Origin: an uncultured Bacteroidales bacterium
GTDB lineage: Bacteria > Bacteroidota > Bacteroidia > Bacteroidales > F082
NCBI GenBank assembly: GCA_905236635.1
Contig: CAJOCJ010000004.1
Span: 85,101-149,100, forward strand
Reading direction: 5' to 3'
DNA length: 64,000 nucleotides
The translations under genes and the position numbers were made by a program. Numbering within the stretch: position 1 is the first letter of the stretch; each line of letters begins with the position of its first letter. The notes under the pieces are model-generated. The model was not told where the DNA came from and did no database searches. It saw only the letters and a list, made by a program, of their open reading frames with translations. Positions 33,380 to 42,771 of the stretch are shown here, piece after piece.

Positions 33380-35095
33380 ATGAGAGTAAAACTTTGTGTT
33401 GCTTTATTATTGATTGTCAATGTTTTAAATGCTCAAAACAAGTCAAAATACCCGCAGTATCCCGATCCCGTGAAGTTTCCGATATATCTTTCGGCAAATT
33501 TCGGTGAGCTTCGCAACAACACGTTTCATGCCGGCGTGGATATAAAAACAAATGGTGAGACTGGCAAGAAGGTGTATGCTGTCGCTGACGGCTATGTTAG
33601 CCGCATCGGAGTGTCGCCTTGGGGTTATGGCAACGTGGTGTATGTCACTCATAATGATGGATATATGTCGGTTTATGCCCATCTGGAAAGCTTCAATAAA
33701 AAGATTGGCGCTTATGTCCGCAACAAACAGCTTAAAAGCAAGTCGTTCAAACAGAGTCTGTTTTTGGAAAAAGACGAGATTCCTGTGAAAGCAGGCGAGA
33801 TGCTTGGACTTAGCGGTAACAGCGGTAGTTCGGGAGGTCCTCATCTGCATTATGAGCTTCGCGACGCCAACCAACATCCGGTGAATCCATTTTATTTTGG
33901 ATTCAAAATAGCCGACAATATCAAGCCTACAATCGATGGAATAGCAGTATATCCTGGGGAAAAGTCATCGGTGAACGGCTCTGATAAAGTTGCATTTCTT
34001 GAACTTATTAATGAAAATGGCGATTATTCTGTCAAAAATGGCGACATCAAAGTCAACGGGACAATCAATTTCGGTATCTCGCTCTATGACAAGGCCGATG
34101 ATTCGCATAACAAATGCGGCGTTTATTCAATCGAGCTTTTTGCTGATAACAGATTGATATACAAGGTTTTATTTGACTCATATTCATATGATGAGACACG
34201 TTATGTCAATAGTTTGATTGATTATGCAAAATTTATAAAAAGCAATACGAAATATATTAGGACTGAAGTTGACGAGTATAATATCCTAAGTTTATATGAT
34301 GAAAAAACCAGCGGAATCACTGTAAATGAAGGGGATAAGGTGGAGATGAAATATGTCGTCAAGGATTATTTCGGCAACACTTCCACCGTTAATTTTACTT
34401 TAATTGGCGACAAGCCGTTGACGGAATTCTCTGAAAATCAATATGGTAGGGCTTATTATCGTGTCGATGGCAAGACGGAGACAGAGATTAACCTTGATGG
34501 CTTCACTGCCAAGATTCCTGAAAAGGCGTTTTATAAGTTTGAATATATCTTGGCACGCCAAATTGACTCTATTGAGAATATCGCCTCGGATTATGCGTAT
34601 GTGCTTGGTACTGAAGATATTCCGGTTCAGAAAAATATCGAAATCAAGATCCGTCCTGCCAAAGAATATGCCAATTCCGATAAGTTGTATGTCGTCAAGG
34701 TGGCAAAAAACGGCAACTTCAGTGCGGTGGGAGGCAAGATGGTCGATGGCATGATGACGGCTAATGTACGTAATTGCGGCACTTATGCTTTGGCTGTTGA
34801 CAATACTGCGCCGACAATAACACCTGACAACTTCAAAAACAACAGCAAGGTTATCAAGTGTAAACGCTTGAAAGCCAAGATCTCTGATAAGGGTTCGGGT
34901 ATCGACAAATATGATATTTACCTTAACGGGAAATGGGTTATTGGCGCTTACGATGGCAAAAACGCCTTGTTGTATTACGATGTCGATGACTACCTGAAGA
35001 TGGGTAATAATAAGATGGAAATCGTTGTCACTGATGTGGTTGGCAACAAAAGGACCAGCACATACAACATCATCAGGGAAGCTCCAAAGAAATAA
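33380..35095 (+). CDS. M23 family (LytM-type) peptidoglycan endopeptidase
   Basis: A 571-residue secreted protein with signal peptide MRVKLCVALLLIVNVLNA. The M23 zinc peptidase domain follows at once: HAGVD gives H50 and D54, and GPHLHYEL gives the HxH ligands (about residues 155-162). The remaining 400 residues are beta-rich Ig-like modules (for example DNTAPTITPDNFKNNSK and ISDKGSGIDKYDIYLNG), probably for binding the wall. It should cut peptide cross-links in peptidoglycan. The frame is open from TTG 33374, but ATG 33380 is the natural start. It abuts the next gene stop to stop. Confidence 0.93.
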   Translation: MRVKLCVALLLIVNVLNAQNKSKYPQYPDPVKFPIYLSANFGELRNNTFHAGVDIKTNGETGKKVYAVADGYVSRIGVSPWGYGNVVYVTHNDGYMSVYAHLESFNKKIGAYVRNKQLKSKSFKQSLFLEKDEIPVKAGEMLGLSGNSGSSGGPHLHYELRDANQHPVNPFYFGFKIADNIKPTIDGIAVYPGEKSSVNGSDKVAFLELINENGDYSVKNGDIKVNGTINFGISLYDKADDSHNKCGVYSIELFADNRLIYKVLFDSYSYDETRYVNSLIDYAKFIKSNTKYIRTEVDEYNILSLYDEKTSGITVNEGDKVEMKYVVKDYFGNTSTVNFTLIGDKPLTEFSENQYGRAYYRVDGKTETEINLDGFTAKIPEKAFYKFEYILARQIDSIENIASDYAYVLGTEDIPVQKNIEIKIRPAKEYANSDKLYVVKVAKNGNFSAVGGKMVDGMMTANVRNCGTYALAVDNTAPTITPDNFKNNSKVIKCKRLKAKISDKGSGIDKYDIYLNGKWVIGAYDGKNALLYYDVDDYLKMGNNKMEIVVTDVVGNKRTSTYNIIREAPKK

Positions 35096-36571
35096 CTATC
35101 GTCCTTGCGGCACAAACTGATATGCTCCGGCATCCGGGCGGTCGCCTCTGTCGACGCCATCCAAGTCGAACCTCAGATCGCCGATGCAATAGCACGGATT
35201 GCCAATGCCTATTGCAGGTGACAAGGTGTCGAGGTGGAAATCGAACTCATCAGTATTCTTGAATTTTGGACTTTTATTGAACATGCACTGCTCGTAAAGC
35301 TGCGACAGCTGCGGTCTCATCGTGCGAATGAGGCTGTTTTTGAACTTGTACAAGGTGTCGTTGGAAGGGTAGAAGTCGGTGCCGAACTCGTTCTCCCTGT
35401 TGCCGTACACTATGCTGTTGATGATGTTACATTCAAACGGCACATGATATGTCAGTCCGTCGCTTGGATTGGTGTATAAGTTATTGAAAAACAACGTTTC
35501 AGTCGTTCTTGTGGAGCCTGTCCAGTAGTTGGCGATGGTGCTGTGGGTGAACATATAGCTGCCGCCGCCGGTGAGTGCCATGCAGTAGTTTCCGCAGTTG
35601 TTAATTACGGTATTATATGCGTTGATGGTGTAACAGTTGGCATACAGGCCCATTCCGGTGTGGTTTTCGATGATGGTGTTGGTGATGTATGCCGGTTCCA
35701 TGTTATCTGTCAGCATCCGCTGAATCTGTAGTCCTATAAAGCCATTTCTGATGATGGCGTGGTCGATGGTATGAGGATGGCCTTCGCGCGCCTCCATGAG
35801 CCATATTCTGTCCCATTGTCCCGGCTGGTTGTCGTAGTAATGCTCGAGCCTGTCGCCTTGAAACACAACGGGGTTCTCGGCTGTTCCGTTGACGACGAGC
35901 TGTCCCTCGCTCCATGCCCACAAGCCTGATCCTCCATGGAAATACACGTGTGTTCCTGGTTCTATGGTCAGGGTGCCGTCGGAGTCGATAAGTGCCACAT
36001 TATAAATGACATACGGTTTCTCTGCTGTCCAGTGGACGTCCTTCAACGTGTCGTTGGTCAAAGGGTAGTAATAGTTGGTGTAATGCCCGTTTTGGTCGGG
36101 GAATATGCCAATGCGGCCTATGATATAGTTCGCGTTTTGGCCGTAAGCCGTAAGGTGGACGACCTTCTCGTTGCCGTTGGTGTTGAAAATAAGGCGGTCC
36201 TGGACGAAGAACGGGTTGTTGTCGTCATTCGGGTTGATCGTGACCTTGATAAACACGTAGAGGCTGTCTTTTGCGTAAATTTCGGTATTGTTGAATGACG
36301 TTCCCGACTCGCCGTCGACATTGATGCTGTACGGCGACGAGCTGCCACCCTCGAGACGGATGGAGTTGATTTTGAGGTTCTCGGAGTTGTCATTGTATAT
36401 CATCAACACTCTCGTCGAGGAGCCCACAGTGGTGAACACGGTGTCGAATGCGATGGTGTCGGTCGACAGGCTGATGTTCATCGACGGCGAGTCGGAGAAC
36501 ACCTGTTTTTTGCGACAAGAAATCGCTAAAACGACCATTGATAATAATATGACAATCAAATATTTACGCAT
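35096..36571 (-). CDS. Right-handed beta-helix lipoprotein
   Basis: A 491-residue lipoprotein with lipobox LAISC (C19). An Ig-like N-terminal domain (residues 30-160, DTVFTTVGSSTRVLMIYND) leads into a parallel beta-helix: TIEPGTHVYFHGGSGLWAWSEGQL, then repeats of the Pbh1 type such as ITNTIIENHTGMGLYANCY and INAYNTVINNCGNYCMALTGG. The C terminus DRGDRPDAGAYQ is a typical closing motif of polymorphic outer-membrane-type helices. It may be surface exposed and bind or cleave a polysaccharide; no catalytic triad is evident. It lies 2 nt upstream of the thioredoxin gene. Confidence 0.8.
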   Translation of the reverse strand: MRKYLIVILLSMVVLAISCRKKQVFSDSPSMNISLSTDTIAFDTVFTTVGSSTRVLMIYNDNSENLKINSIRLEGGSSSPYSINVDGESGTSFNNTEIYAKDSLYVFIKVTINPNDDNNPFFVQDRLIFNTNGNEKVVHLTAYGQNANYIIGRIGIFPDQNGHYTNYYYPLTNDTLKDVHWTAEKPYVIYNVALIDSDGTLTIEPGTHVYFHGGSGLWAWSEGQLVVNGTAENPVVFQGDRLEHYYDNQPGQWDRIWLMEAREGHPHTIDHAIIRNGFIGLQIQRMLTDNMEPAYITNTIIENHTGMGLYANCYTINAYNTVINNCGNYCMALTGGGSYMFTHSTIANYWTGSTRTTETLFFNNLYTNPSDGLTYHVPFECNIINSIVYGNRENEFGTDFYPSNDTLYKFKNSLIRTMRPQLSQLYEQCMFNKSPKFKNTDEFDFHLDTLSPAIGIGNPCYCIGDLRFDLDGVDRGDRPDAGAYQFVPQGR

Positions 36572-36573
36572 TG

Positions 36574-37080
36574 TTACTTAATGTAATCCTTGAATGGTTG
36601 TTTTAGATAGGCATCGGAGCCGATATACTTCATTATTGGCATGAAATCGCTGACTTCGAGGTAGCCTGATACAGGTGTTATGAGCTGGCTTTTCTCGTTC
36701 ATGAAGACGTAGGTCGGATACGACATCTTGCCTTGAAGCAAAGCTGCCGCAAGCTGGTGGGTGCCTCTGCGTCCGTTCATCCCGCCCTCATTTACGAAGG
36801 TATAGCCTGCAAATTCGATGGTGTCGTTGCACTCGGCGTTGAATTTCACGGCATAATAGTGTTCGTTCATATAGGCGGCCACATCAGGGTTTTTGAATGT
36901 GGTCTGGTCCATTTTCTTGCACCACCCGCACCAGTCGGTAAACACGTCGATGAAGATCTTCTTGGGTGCTGTCTTGTTCAGCTCCACAGCCTCCTGAAAC
37001 GTCATCCAGTTGATTTTCTGGGCGTTACAGAATATCGGCAATGCTAGAACTATCGTTAATGCCAATAATAATTTTTTCAT
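36574..37080 (-). CDS. Periplasmic thioredoxin-fold protein
   Basis: A 168-residue protein with signal peptide MKKLLLALTIVLALPIFCNA and a thioredoxin_7-type domain. The redox motif is CGWC in FTDWCGWCKKMD (about residues 48-59), and the cis-Pro region is MSYPTYVFMNE. It probably acts in the periplasm as a thiol-disulfide reductase or isomerase. The stop lies 2 nt before the ATG of the beta-helix lipoprotein, so the two are likely cotranscribed. Confidence 0.88.
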   Translation of the reverse strand: MKKLLLALTIVLALPIFCNAQKINWMTFQEAVELNKTAPKKIFIDVFTDWCGWCKKMDQTTFKNPDVAAYMNEHYYAVKFNAECNDTIEFAGYTFVNEGGMNGRRGTHQLAAALLQGKMSYPTYVFMNEKSQLITPVSGYLEVSDFMPIMKYIGSDAYLKQPFKDYIK

Positions 37081-37085
37081 TTATC

Positions 37086-37188
37086 TGTCATTTCGAGCTT
37101 GTCGAGAAATCCTTATTATTCAATAGTCTTTTGAAAAAGAAGATTTCTCCACTTCACTCCATTTCATTACGTTTCGGTCGAAATGACG
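37086..37188. repeat. REP-like imperfect palindrome, copy 2
   Basis: GTCATTTCGA at 37087-37096 and TCGAAATGAC at 37178-37187 are reverse complements, and the inner parts GAGAAATCC / AGATTTCTCC also pair. The whole of about 100 bp can fold on itself. Its right half matches the repeat at 30413-30452. It fills the gap between smpB and the thioredoxin gene. Confidence 0.75.
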
Positions 37189-37194
37189 ACCTTT

Positions 37195-37650
37195 TTAATA
37201 TTCTCTAATTTCTTTTTTAGAATCCTTCTCCTTCAAGCTGTCGCGTTTATCGTAGAAATGCTTGCCTTTTGCCAACGCTATCTCCATTTTCGCCAAACCG
37301 CGGTCATTGACAAACATCTCTATAGGAACAATGGTGAAGCCTTTCTCCGAGCTCTTGGCCTTGAGTTTGCGCAGCTCCTTCATGGTGAGCAGGAGTTTGC
37401 GGTCGCGTTTCGGCACGTGGTTGTTATACGTCCCGAAGCGGTATTCCGCTATGTGCATGCCCACGACGAACAACTCGTCCTTGATAAAGGTACAGTAAGA
37501 GTCGGCGAGACTTGCCTTGCCTTCACGTATGCTCTTGATCTCCGTGCCTGTCAGGACGATACCGGCGGTGTATCTGTCGATGAGGAAATATTCGAAAGAA
37601 GCCCGCTGGTTCTTGATGCTTATTCTGACCTGTTTGACCTTATTTGCCAT
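37195..37650 (-). CDS. smpB: SsrA (tmRNA)-binding protein SmpB
   Basis: A 151-residue trans-translation factor that carries tmRNA to stalled ribosomes. It shows the OB-fold signature [22 protein letters not shown], the YTEPRD-like [13 protein letters not shown] and the basic C-terminal tail [15 protein letters not shown] that enters the mRNA channel. Length is standard. Its ATG overlaps the SPFH stop by 1 nt (TAATG), so translation is probably coupled. The tmRNA gene is not in the window. Confidence 0.97.
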   Translation of the reverse strand: MANKVKQVRISIKNQRASFEYFLIDRYTAGIVLTGTEIKSIREGKASLADSYCTFIKDELFVVGMHIAEYRFGTYNNHVPKRDRKLLLTMKELRKLKAKSSEKGFTIVPIEMFVNDRGLAKMEIALAKGKHFYDKRDSLKEKDSKKEIREY

Positions 37651-38510
37651 TACTTGATGTCTCCTAATATCAACGGCATTCCGTCTTTGCTATTGCCCAC
37701 GATGACGATTTTCGAATTTGGCGACTCGGCGAGTTTCAGTGTGGCGTCGATGCCTTTCTCACGCAAAATCTTATCGTTGATACTGGCACTCACGATGTTG
37801 TTGGCTCTGGCTTTACCTTCTGCCTCAACACGTTGACGCTCAGCCTCTTGCGATGCTTTCTCGAGCTTAAACTCATACTCCAAAGCTTCCTGTTCCTGTT
37901 TCAACTTGCTCTCGATAGCCGACTTGATGGTCGGAGGGAGGGTGACGGAACGGATGAGCACCTGGTTGAGCTGTATATGCTTGCCGTCCAAGAGGTTCTT
38001 CGTCTCAATGAAGATCTCTTCCTGGATGGCGTCACGCTTAGTCGAGTAGATTTGCTCAGGGGTGTAACGTCCCAAAACGCTTCTTGCCGCTGAACGCATG
38101 GCTGGATATACCGCTCTGGTGAGGTATTGTGTGCCTATGGTAGCGTGCAGCTGGCCTAATTCCTGCCACATCGGCTGATACCAGGTTGAGAATTCTATCT
38201 TTATCTCCAAGCCGTTCGACGAGAGAGCGCTCATCTCCTCATCGGCGACCTGTTGACGTGTCTCATAAAGCGTCATGCTGTTCCAAGGAGCAATGAAATG
38301 GAAACCTTCCTCGTAGGTCCTGGAAGTGTCAATACCGCCTCCAAACAAACGATAAAGCACTCCACCGTGACCTGCCGGGATGGTGACCGTGATGCGGCTC
38401 CAGAAAACTATGAGCAACACGATGATTATTCCAAGCAGTATGAATGGACCGTATTTTTTGCCATTAGATGGCTTATTCTGATGATAATCATTAGTTTGTG
38501 TGTATTCCAT
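37650..38510 (-). CDS. SPFH/prohibitin family membrane protein
   Basis: A 286-residue protein with one N-terminal TM helix (about residues 21-42, [18 protein letters not shown]), then a prohibitin-type SPFH domain ([18 protein letters not shown]...[16 protein letters not shown]) and a coiled coil ([21 protein letters not shown]). Prohibitin-like proteins form large membrane rings that often scaffold FtsH-type proteases. It is coupled to smpB; both touch protein quality control, which may be coincidental. Confidence 0.9.
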   Translation of the reverse strand: MEYTQTNDYHQNKPSNGKKYGPFILLGIIIVLLIVFWSRITVTIPAGHGGVLYRLFGGGIDTSRTYEEGFHFIAPWNSMTLYETRQQVADEEMSALSSNGLEIKIEFSTWYQPMWQELGQLHATIGTQYLTRAVYPAMRSAARSVLGRYTPEQIYSTKRDAIQEEIFIETKNLLDGKHIQLNQVLIRSVTLPPTIKSAIESKLKQEQEALEYEFKLEKASQEAERQRVEAEGKARANNIVSASINDKILREKGIDATLKLAESPNSKIVIVGNSKDGMPLILGDIK

Positions 38511-38536
38511 ATCCTAAAATTTTTAATTTATTAATT

Positions 38537-38569
38537 TTTGCAAAGATAATAAAAAAAACGATAATTTTG
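38537..38569. promoter_or_regulatory. Overlapping divergent promoters, SPFH-smpB and M49 fusion gene
   Basis: Plus strand: TTTG (38537-38540), 21-nt spacer, TAATTTTG (38562-38569), for the gene at 38609. Minus strand: TATCTTTG at 38548-38541, for the gene at 38510. The plus -33 element directly abuts the minus -7 box, so the two polymerases would compete. Confidence 0.7.
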
Positions 38570-38608
38570 CAATCATATTATTGGAATTATTAATTAAAAA
38601 TAAAAATA

Positions 38609-41206
38609 ATGAAGAAAATTGTTATGATTCTAGGATTTGCAGGGCTTTTAACTGCTTGTGTATCATGCGAAAAGAAAGCTCAAAATGGAGAATTCAAGTA
38701 TCTCGTCGACGAGTTTGCCGACCTTAAGGTTATGCGTTATCAGATCCCTAATTGGGACGAGCTGACGCTGCAACAGAAAGAATATGTGTATTACCTCGGA
38801 GAGGCTGCAAAATGCGGTCGCGACATCCTTGCCGACCAGAATTTCAAGTATAACCTGACGGTTCGTAAGACCCTTGAGGCTATCCTTAACTCTTACAAAG
38901 GCGATACGAAATGCGCTGACTATCAGAACTTTGTGGTCTACGCAAAACGCGTGTTCTTCAGTAACGGCATCCATCACCACTATGCCGAAGATAAGATGTT
39001 CCCGGAGATTTCTCAGGAATATTTCGCACAATTGGTGAAAAACTCGGATAAGAATCTCCTTCCATTGGCTGAAGGCGAGACTGTCGATGCGTTTTTGGAT
39101 TTCATCACTCCGGTCATCTTTGACAAAGACCTGTATAAGATGCGCCGCAGTGGGGAAGAGGACATCATCCAAAACTCATGTGTCAATTTCTATGAAGGCA
39201 CAATAAACAAAGGCGAAGTCGAGGCATTTTACGATGCACAGCGCGTCCCGAACGACCCTACACCGATTTCATACGGTCTGAATTCAAAACTTGTCAAGGA
39301 AAACGGCAAGCTTCGTGAAGAGGTCTATAAGGTTGACGGCCTTTACGGAAAAGCCATTGAGCAGATTATCTATTGGCTCAAGAAGGCTAACGAGGTGGCA
39401 GAAAACGACAGCCAACGTAACTACACCAATTTGCTAATCGATTATTACACAACGGGTGACCTCAAGACTTGGGACGAATACAACATCGCCTGGGTTGAGG
39501 ATTCAATCTCGAATATCGACTTTGTGAACGGCTTCATAGAGGACTACAACGACCCGATGGGCATGAAAGCCACCTGGGAGGCCATTGTCGACTATAAAGA
39601 CATGGAAGCCACAAAACGCTCTGAGATCATCAGCGCCAACGCACAGTGGTTCGAGGACAACTCACCTGTTGATGAGCGTTTCAAGAAGAAAGAATGCAAG
39701 GGCGTGAGCGCAAAGGGCATCATCGTAACCACCTTGGCTGGCGACTGCTTCCCGGCACCTCCGATTGGCATCAACCTGCCGAACGCCGACTGGATTCGCA
39801 AGGAACACGGCTCTAAGTCAGTGACTATCACCAACTTGATGGATGCTTACGACAAAGCCGCCAACGAGTCACCAAAGAGTGTCTTGGCTGAGTTTGCTTA
39901 CTCACAGGAAGAGATTGACCTCTGCAAGCAGTGGAGCAGTCTCGCCGATGTTCTTCACACCGACTTACACGAATGCCTCGGCCACGGCTCGGGACAGCTG
40001 CTTCCGACGACACCTCAGAATGCTCTGAAAGAATACAGCTCAGCGCTCGAAGAGGCACGTGCCGACCTGTTTGGCCTGTACTACTGCGCCGATCCTAAGA
40101 TGGTGGAACTCGGCATCCTTCCAAATATGGAATGCTACAAGGCACAATATGCCGACTTCATCCGCAACGGCCTTATGAGCCAGCTCGCAAGAATAGAGTT
40201 GGGCAAGGACATCACCGAGGCTCACATGCAGGACCGCGCCCTCATCAGCTGGTGGTGCTATGAGAAAGGCTTGAACGACAACGTGATTGAAAAGGTCGTC
40301 CGCGACGGCAAGACATACTTCGTCATCAACGACTACGAGAAACTCCGTGGCCTGTTTGGTGAGCTCCTCGCTGAGATACAGCGTGTCAAGTCGGAAGGCG
40401 ACTACGAGGAAGGCAAGCGTCTCATCGAGACCTACGCTGTGAAGATCGACCCAGAGCTTCATAAAGAGGTCAAGGCTCGTTACGAAGCCCTCGGACTGAA
40501 GCCTTACGGCGGATTCATCAACCCCGACATCGTTCCTGTCGTTAAGAACGGCGAAGTCGTTGACTATCAAGTCAATTACCCAACCGACTTCCTGCAGCAG
40601 CACCTCGATTATGGCAAGAACTACAGCTTCGTAGAGGAGAATCACGAGGCCCCGACACATCTCGTTGTTGATATGCTTTATGACTTCATTGATGGCACAC
40701 TGGCTTGCGGCAATGCTGAAAACGCTGTGCATGAGGTCGTGAAATACATCAACGCTCACCCTGAGCAGCGTGTCATCTACATCACCGATTATCATCCGGC
40801 AAACCACAGCTCATTCGCCGATTACGGTGGCATCTGGCCTGTTCACTGCGTGCAGGGTACACGCGGCGGCGCTATCCATGAGGCGTTCTACAACGACGTC
40901 ATCAACCCGGCAAACCGTCCAGATCCTGATAAGAACATCTTCCGCAAAGGCGAGAAAGTCGATGAGGAGCAGTATTCAGGTTTTGAGTCAGTTGGTCCTG
41001 ACGGCAGAATGCTTTCGGAATGTGTCGGAAAAGACCTGATTATCAGTGGTATAGCTACCGAATACTGCGTAAAGAACACCTTGATGGAGTTCCTCAACGC
41101 AGGTCATAACATCGAGCTTCTTGTCCCAGGACTCGGCTATGTCACATACGACGGCCATGTCGAGACAATGAAAGAACTCGACAAACTGGTGACAGTTATT
41201 GAATAA
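38609..41206 (+). CDS. Dipeptidyl peptidase III (M49) fused to a C-terminal nicotinamidase
   Basis: An 865-residue lipoprotein (lipobox LLTAC, C17). Residues about 30-680 are an M49 zinc dipeptidyl peptidase: H454-E455-C-L-G-H459 and E481/E482 in EEARAD bind zinc and activate water, and the sequence ends with the family's LKPYGGF region. Residues about 685-865 are an isochorismatase-fold nicotinamidase: D688 (LVVDMLYDF), K780 (FRKGEK) and C820 (GIATEYCVKNT) form the triad, with metal ligands in ITDYHPANHSSF and PVHCVQGT. Bacteroides M49 enzymes are about 675 residues and end before this extra domain. Both halves look active. Both would be outside the cytoplasm if the lipobox is used. Confidence 0.9.
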   Translation: MKKIVMILGFAGLLTACVSCEKKAQNGEFKYLVDEFADLKVMRYQIPNWDELTLQQKEYVYYLGEAAKCGRDILADQNFKYNLTVRKTLEAILNSYKGDTKCADYQNFVVYAKRVFFSNGIHHHYAEDKMFPEISQEYFAQLVKNSDKNLLPLAEGETVDAFLDFITPVIFDKDLYKMRRSGEEDIIQNSCVNFYEGTINKGEVEAFYDAQRVPNDPTPISYGLNSKLVKENGKLREEVYKVDGLYGKAIEQIIYWLKKANEVAENDSQRNYTNLLIDYYTTGDLKTWDEYNIAWVEDSISNIDFVNGFIEDYNDPMGMKATWEAIVDYKDMEATKRSEIISANAQWFEDNSPVDERFKKKECKGVSAKGIIVTTLAGDCFPAPPIGINLPNADWIRKEHGSKSVTITNLMDAYDKAANESPKSVLAEFAYSQEEIDLCKQWSSLADVLHTDLHECLGHGSGQLLPTTPQNALKEYSSALEEARADLFGLYYCADPKMVELGILPNMECYKAQYADFIRNGLMSQLARIELGKDITEAHMQDRALISWWCYEKGLNDNVIEKVVRDGKTYFVINDYEKLRGLFGELLAEIQRVKSEGDYEEGKRLIETYAVKIDPELHKEVKARYEALGLKPYGGFINPDIVPVVKNGEVVDYQVNYPTDFLQQHLDYGKNYSFVEENHEAPTHLVVDMLYDFIDGTLACGNAENAVHEVVKYINAHPEQRVIYITDYHPANHSSFADYGGIWPVHCVQGTRGGAIHEAFYNDVINPANRPDPDKNIFRKGEKVDEEQYSGFESVGPDGRMLSECVGKDLIISGIATEYCVKNTLMEFLNAGHNIELLVPGLGYVTYDGHVETMKELDKLVTVIE

Positions 41207-42771
41207 TGAATAACAAGACGTCTGGAAATATCAGAGTTTTGTGGCTCATCGCGATGGTCATGTATGTCCCGGCTGTCGCGATGTGCCTTAATTTTGACGT
41301 GTTTGTGCCACGTATCATCCCGATTTTGCTTACATGGATGATACTACTTCTGCTGCCGTATGTGCTGTTTCAGAAAAGATGGCTCTACAGCGTCGCGGCT
41401 ACGCTGTTGTTTTTAGACGGCTTCATCAACCTTTTCCATTGGATAATCCTCAAATGCCCACTTAACGCTTCCTCTATCTTCGTTTTCATGAATACCAATT
41501 TCAGCGAAGCGTCGGAGTTTATGACCATTAAGATGACTCCGCTATTGCTCCTGCTGATACCACATATCTTGTTGTTTGTCATGACATTAAGACGTGTGCC
41601 GAGTCTCTCATTAAATACGAAGACTGAGATAATAGTCTGGGCGGTATTGTGGATCTATATGGCTGCATTCTTAGCCGACAACATTATCAACAACCGCTTT
41701 GTGCGTCTTGCCGTGCCCGACGTGGAACGTGCCTTTGTCTCGTTTTTCAATGAGTCTAATGCATATAAGGCATTGAAACACAGGCCATTATATGATTTGG
41801 ACGCGGAAATCCAGACCAACGATTCGACACTTGTTGTGATGATAATAGGGGAGTCGTGCAACAGAAACCACATGTCGCTGTATGGCTATGAGCGAGAGAC
41901 GTCGCCGCTGTTGTCGAAAAGAAACGATATCCAGGCATTTGACAATGTAATCAGCTGTAACTCAAGCACTTTGAACTCGGTGATGTATTTCCTGACGGAA
42001 AGAAATGTCGAGAATCAGATTTCTATCGACACCTGCATCCATATCTTCGATGTGTTCCATTCCACGCCATATAAGACATACTGGCTGTCGAACCAGTCGC
42101 CGATTGGGTTGTGGGATAACGGTGTTACGAGCCTGGCGCAAAACGCCGACAATCAGGTGTTTGTCAATCTTATGGCGAGTTCGTCGATGGAGAGTACCCA
42201 GATGGCGTCGTATGATGGAAACCTTTTTGAACCTTTCGTGAACGCCTTGTCGGATGAGGCGAAAAACCGTCTTATTTTGATACATCTCATTGGCAGTCAT
42301 ACTCAATATAGCAAGCGTTATCCGTCTGATTATGAGAAGTTTACTGGTGCTGAAGAGTATGAGCAGAAGATTATCGACACTTATGATAACTCGGTTTTAT
42401 ACAACGATTTTGTTATAGATCATTTCTTTTCGCTTTTAGATTCGTATAGCGAAACTCATCCTGACATTCGCATTTCCGCCTTGTATATCTCGGATCATGG
42501 TGAAAATGTGTATGATGAAGGCGCCTATGCCGGTCATGACTATTCGGGCACAATCCCGCATGCAAACGTCGATATACCGTTTGTTTTCTGGTTTTCGCAC
42601 GATTCTCTTGAGATGGACCTACACACGCCTTATATGATAGATGACTTGTTCCACACAATCATCGATATGGCGGATATTAAGACTGACTGTTTTGATGATA
42701 CCAGAAGCTTCGTAAATCCCAATTACGACGCATCAAGACAGAGGGTTTTGGAAAACAGACAATTGTATTAG
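41206..42771 (+). CDS. Phosphoethanolamine transferase (EptA/CptA-like)
   Basis: A 521-residue inner-membrane enzyme: five TM helices (residues 1-170) and a periplasmic sulfatase-fold domain. Metal and catalytic landmarks are VVMIIGESCNRNHMSLYGYERETSP, the nucleophile region ISCNSSTLNSVMYFL (Ser/Thr rather than the usual GTAT sequence), LIHLIGSHTQY and YISDHGENVYDEG. It transfers phosphoethanolamine from PE to lipid A, core sugars or another acceptor. Its ATG overlaps the stop of the M49 fusion gene by 1 nt. It may lower envelope charge and polymyxin binding, but the acceptor is unknown. Confidence 0.9.
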   Translation: MNNKTSGNIRVLWLIAMVMYVPAVAMCLNFDVFVPRIIPILLTWMILLLLPYVLFQKRWLYSVAATLLFLDGFINLFHWIILKCPLNASSIFVFMNTNFSEASEFMTIKMTPLLLLLIPHILLFVMTLRRVPSLSLNTKTEIIVWAVLWIYMAAFLADNIINNRFVRLAVPDVERAFVSFFNESNAYKALKHRPLYDLDAEIQTNDSTLVVMIIGESCNRNHMSLYGYERETSPLLSKRNDIQAFDNVISCNSSTLNSVMYFLTERNVENQISIDTCIHIFDVFHSTPYKTYWLSNQSPIGLWDNGVTSLAQNADNQVFVNLMASSSMESTQMASYDGNLFEPFVNALSDEAKNRLILIHLIGSHTQYSKRYPSDYEKFTGAEEYEQKIIDTYDNSVLYNDFVIDHFFSLLDSYSETHPDIRISALYISDHGENVYDEGAYAGHDYSGTIPHANVDIPFVFWFSHDSLEMDLHTPYMIDDLFHTIIDMADIKTDCFDDTRSFVNPNYDASRQRVLENRQLY

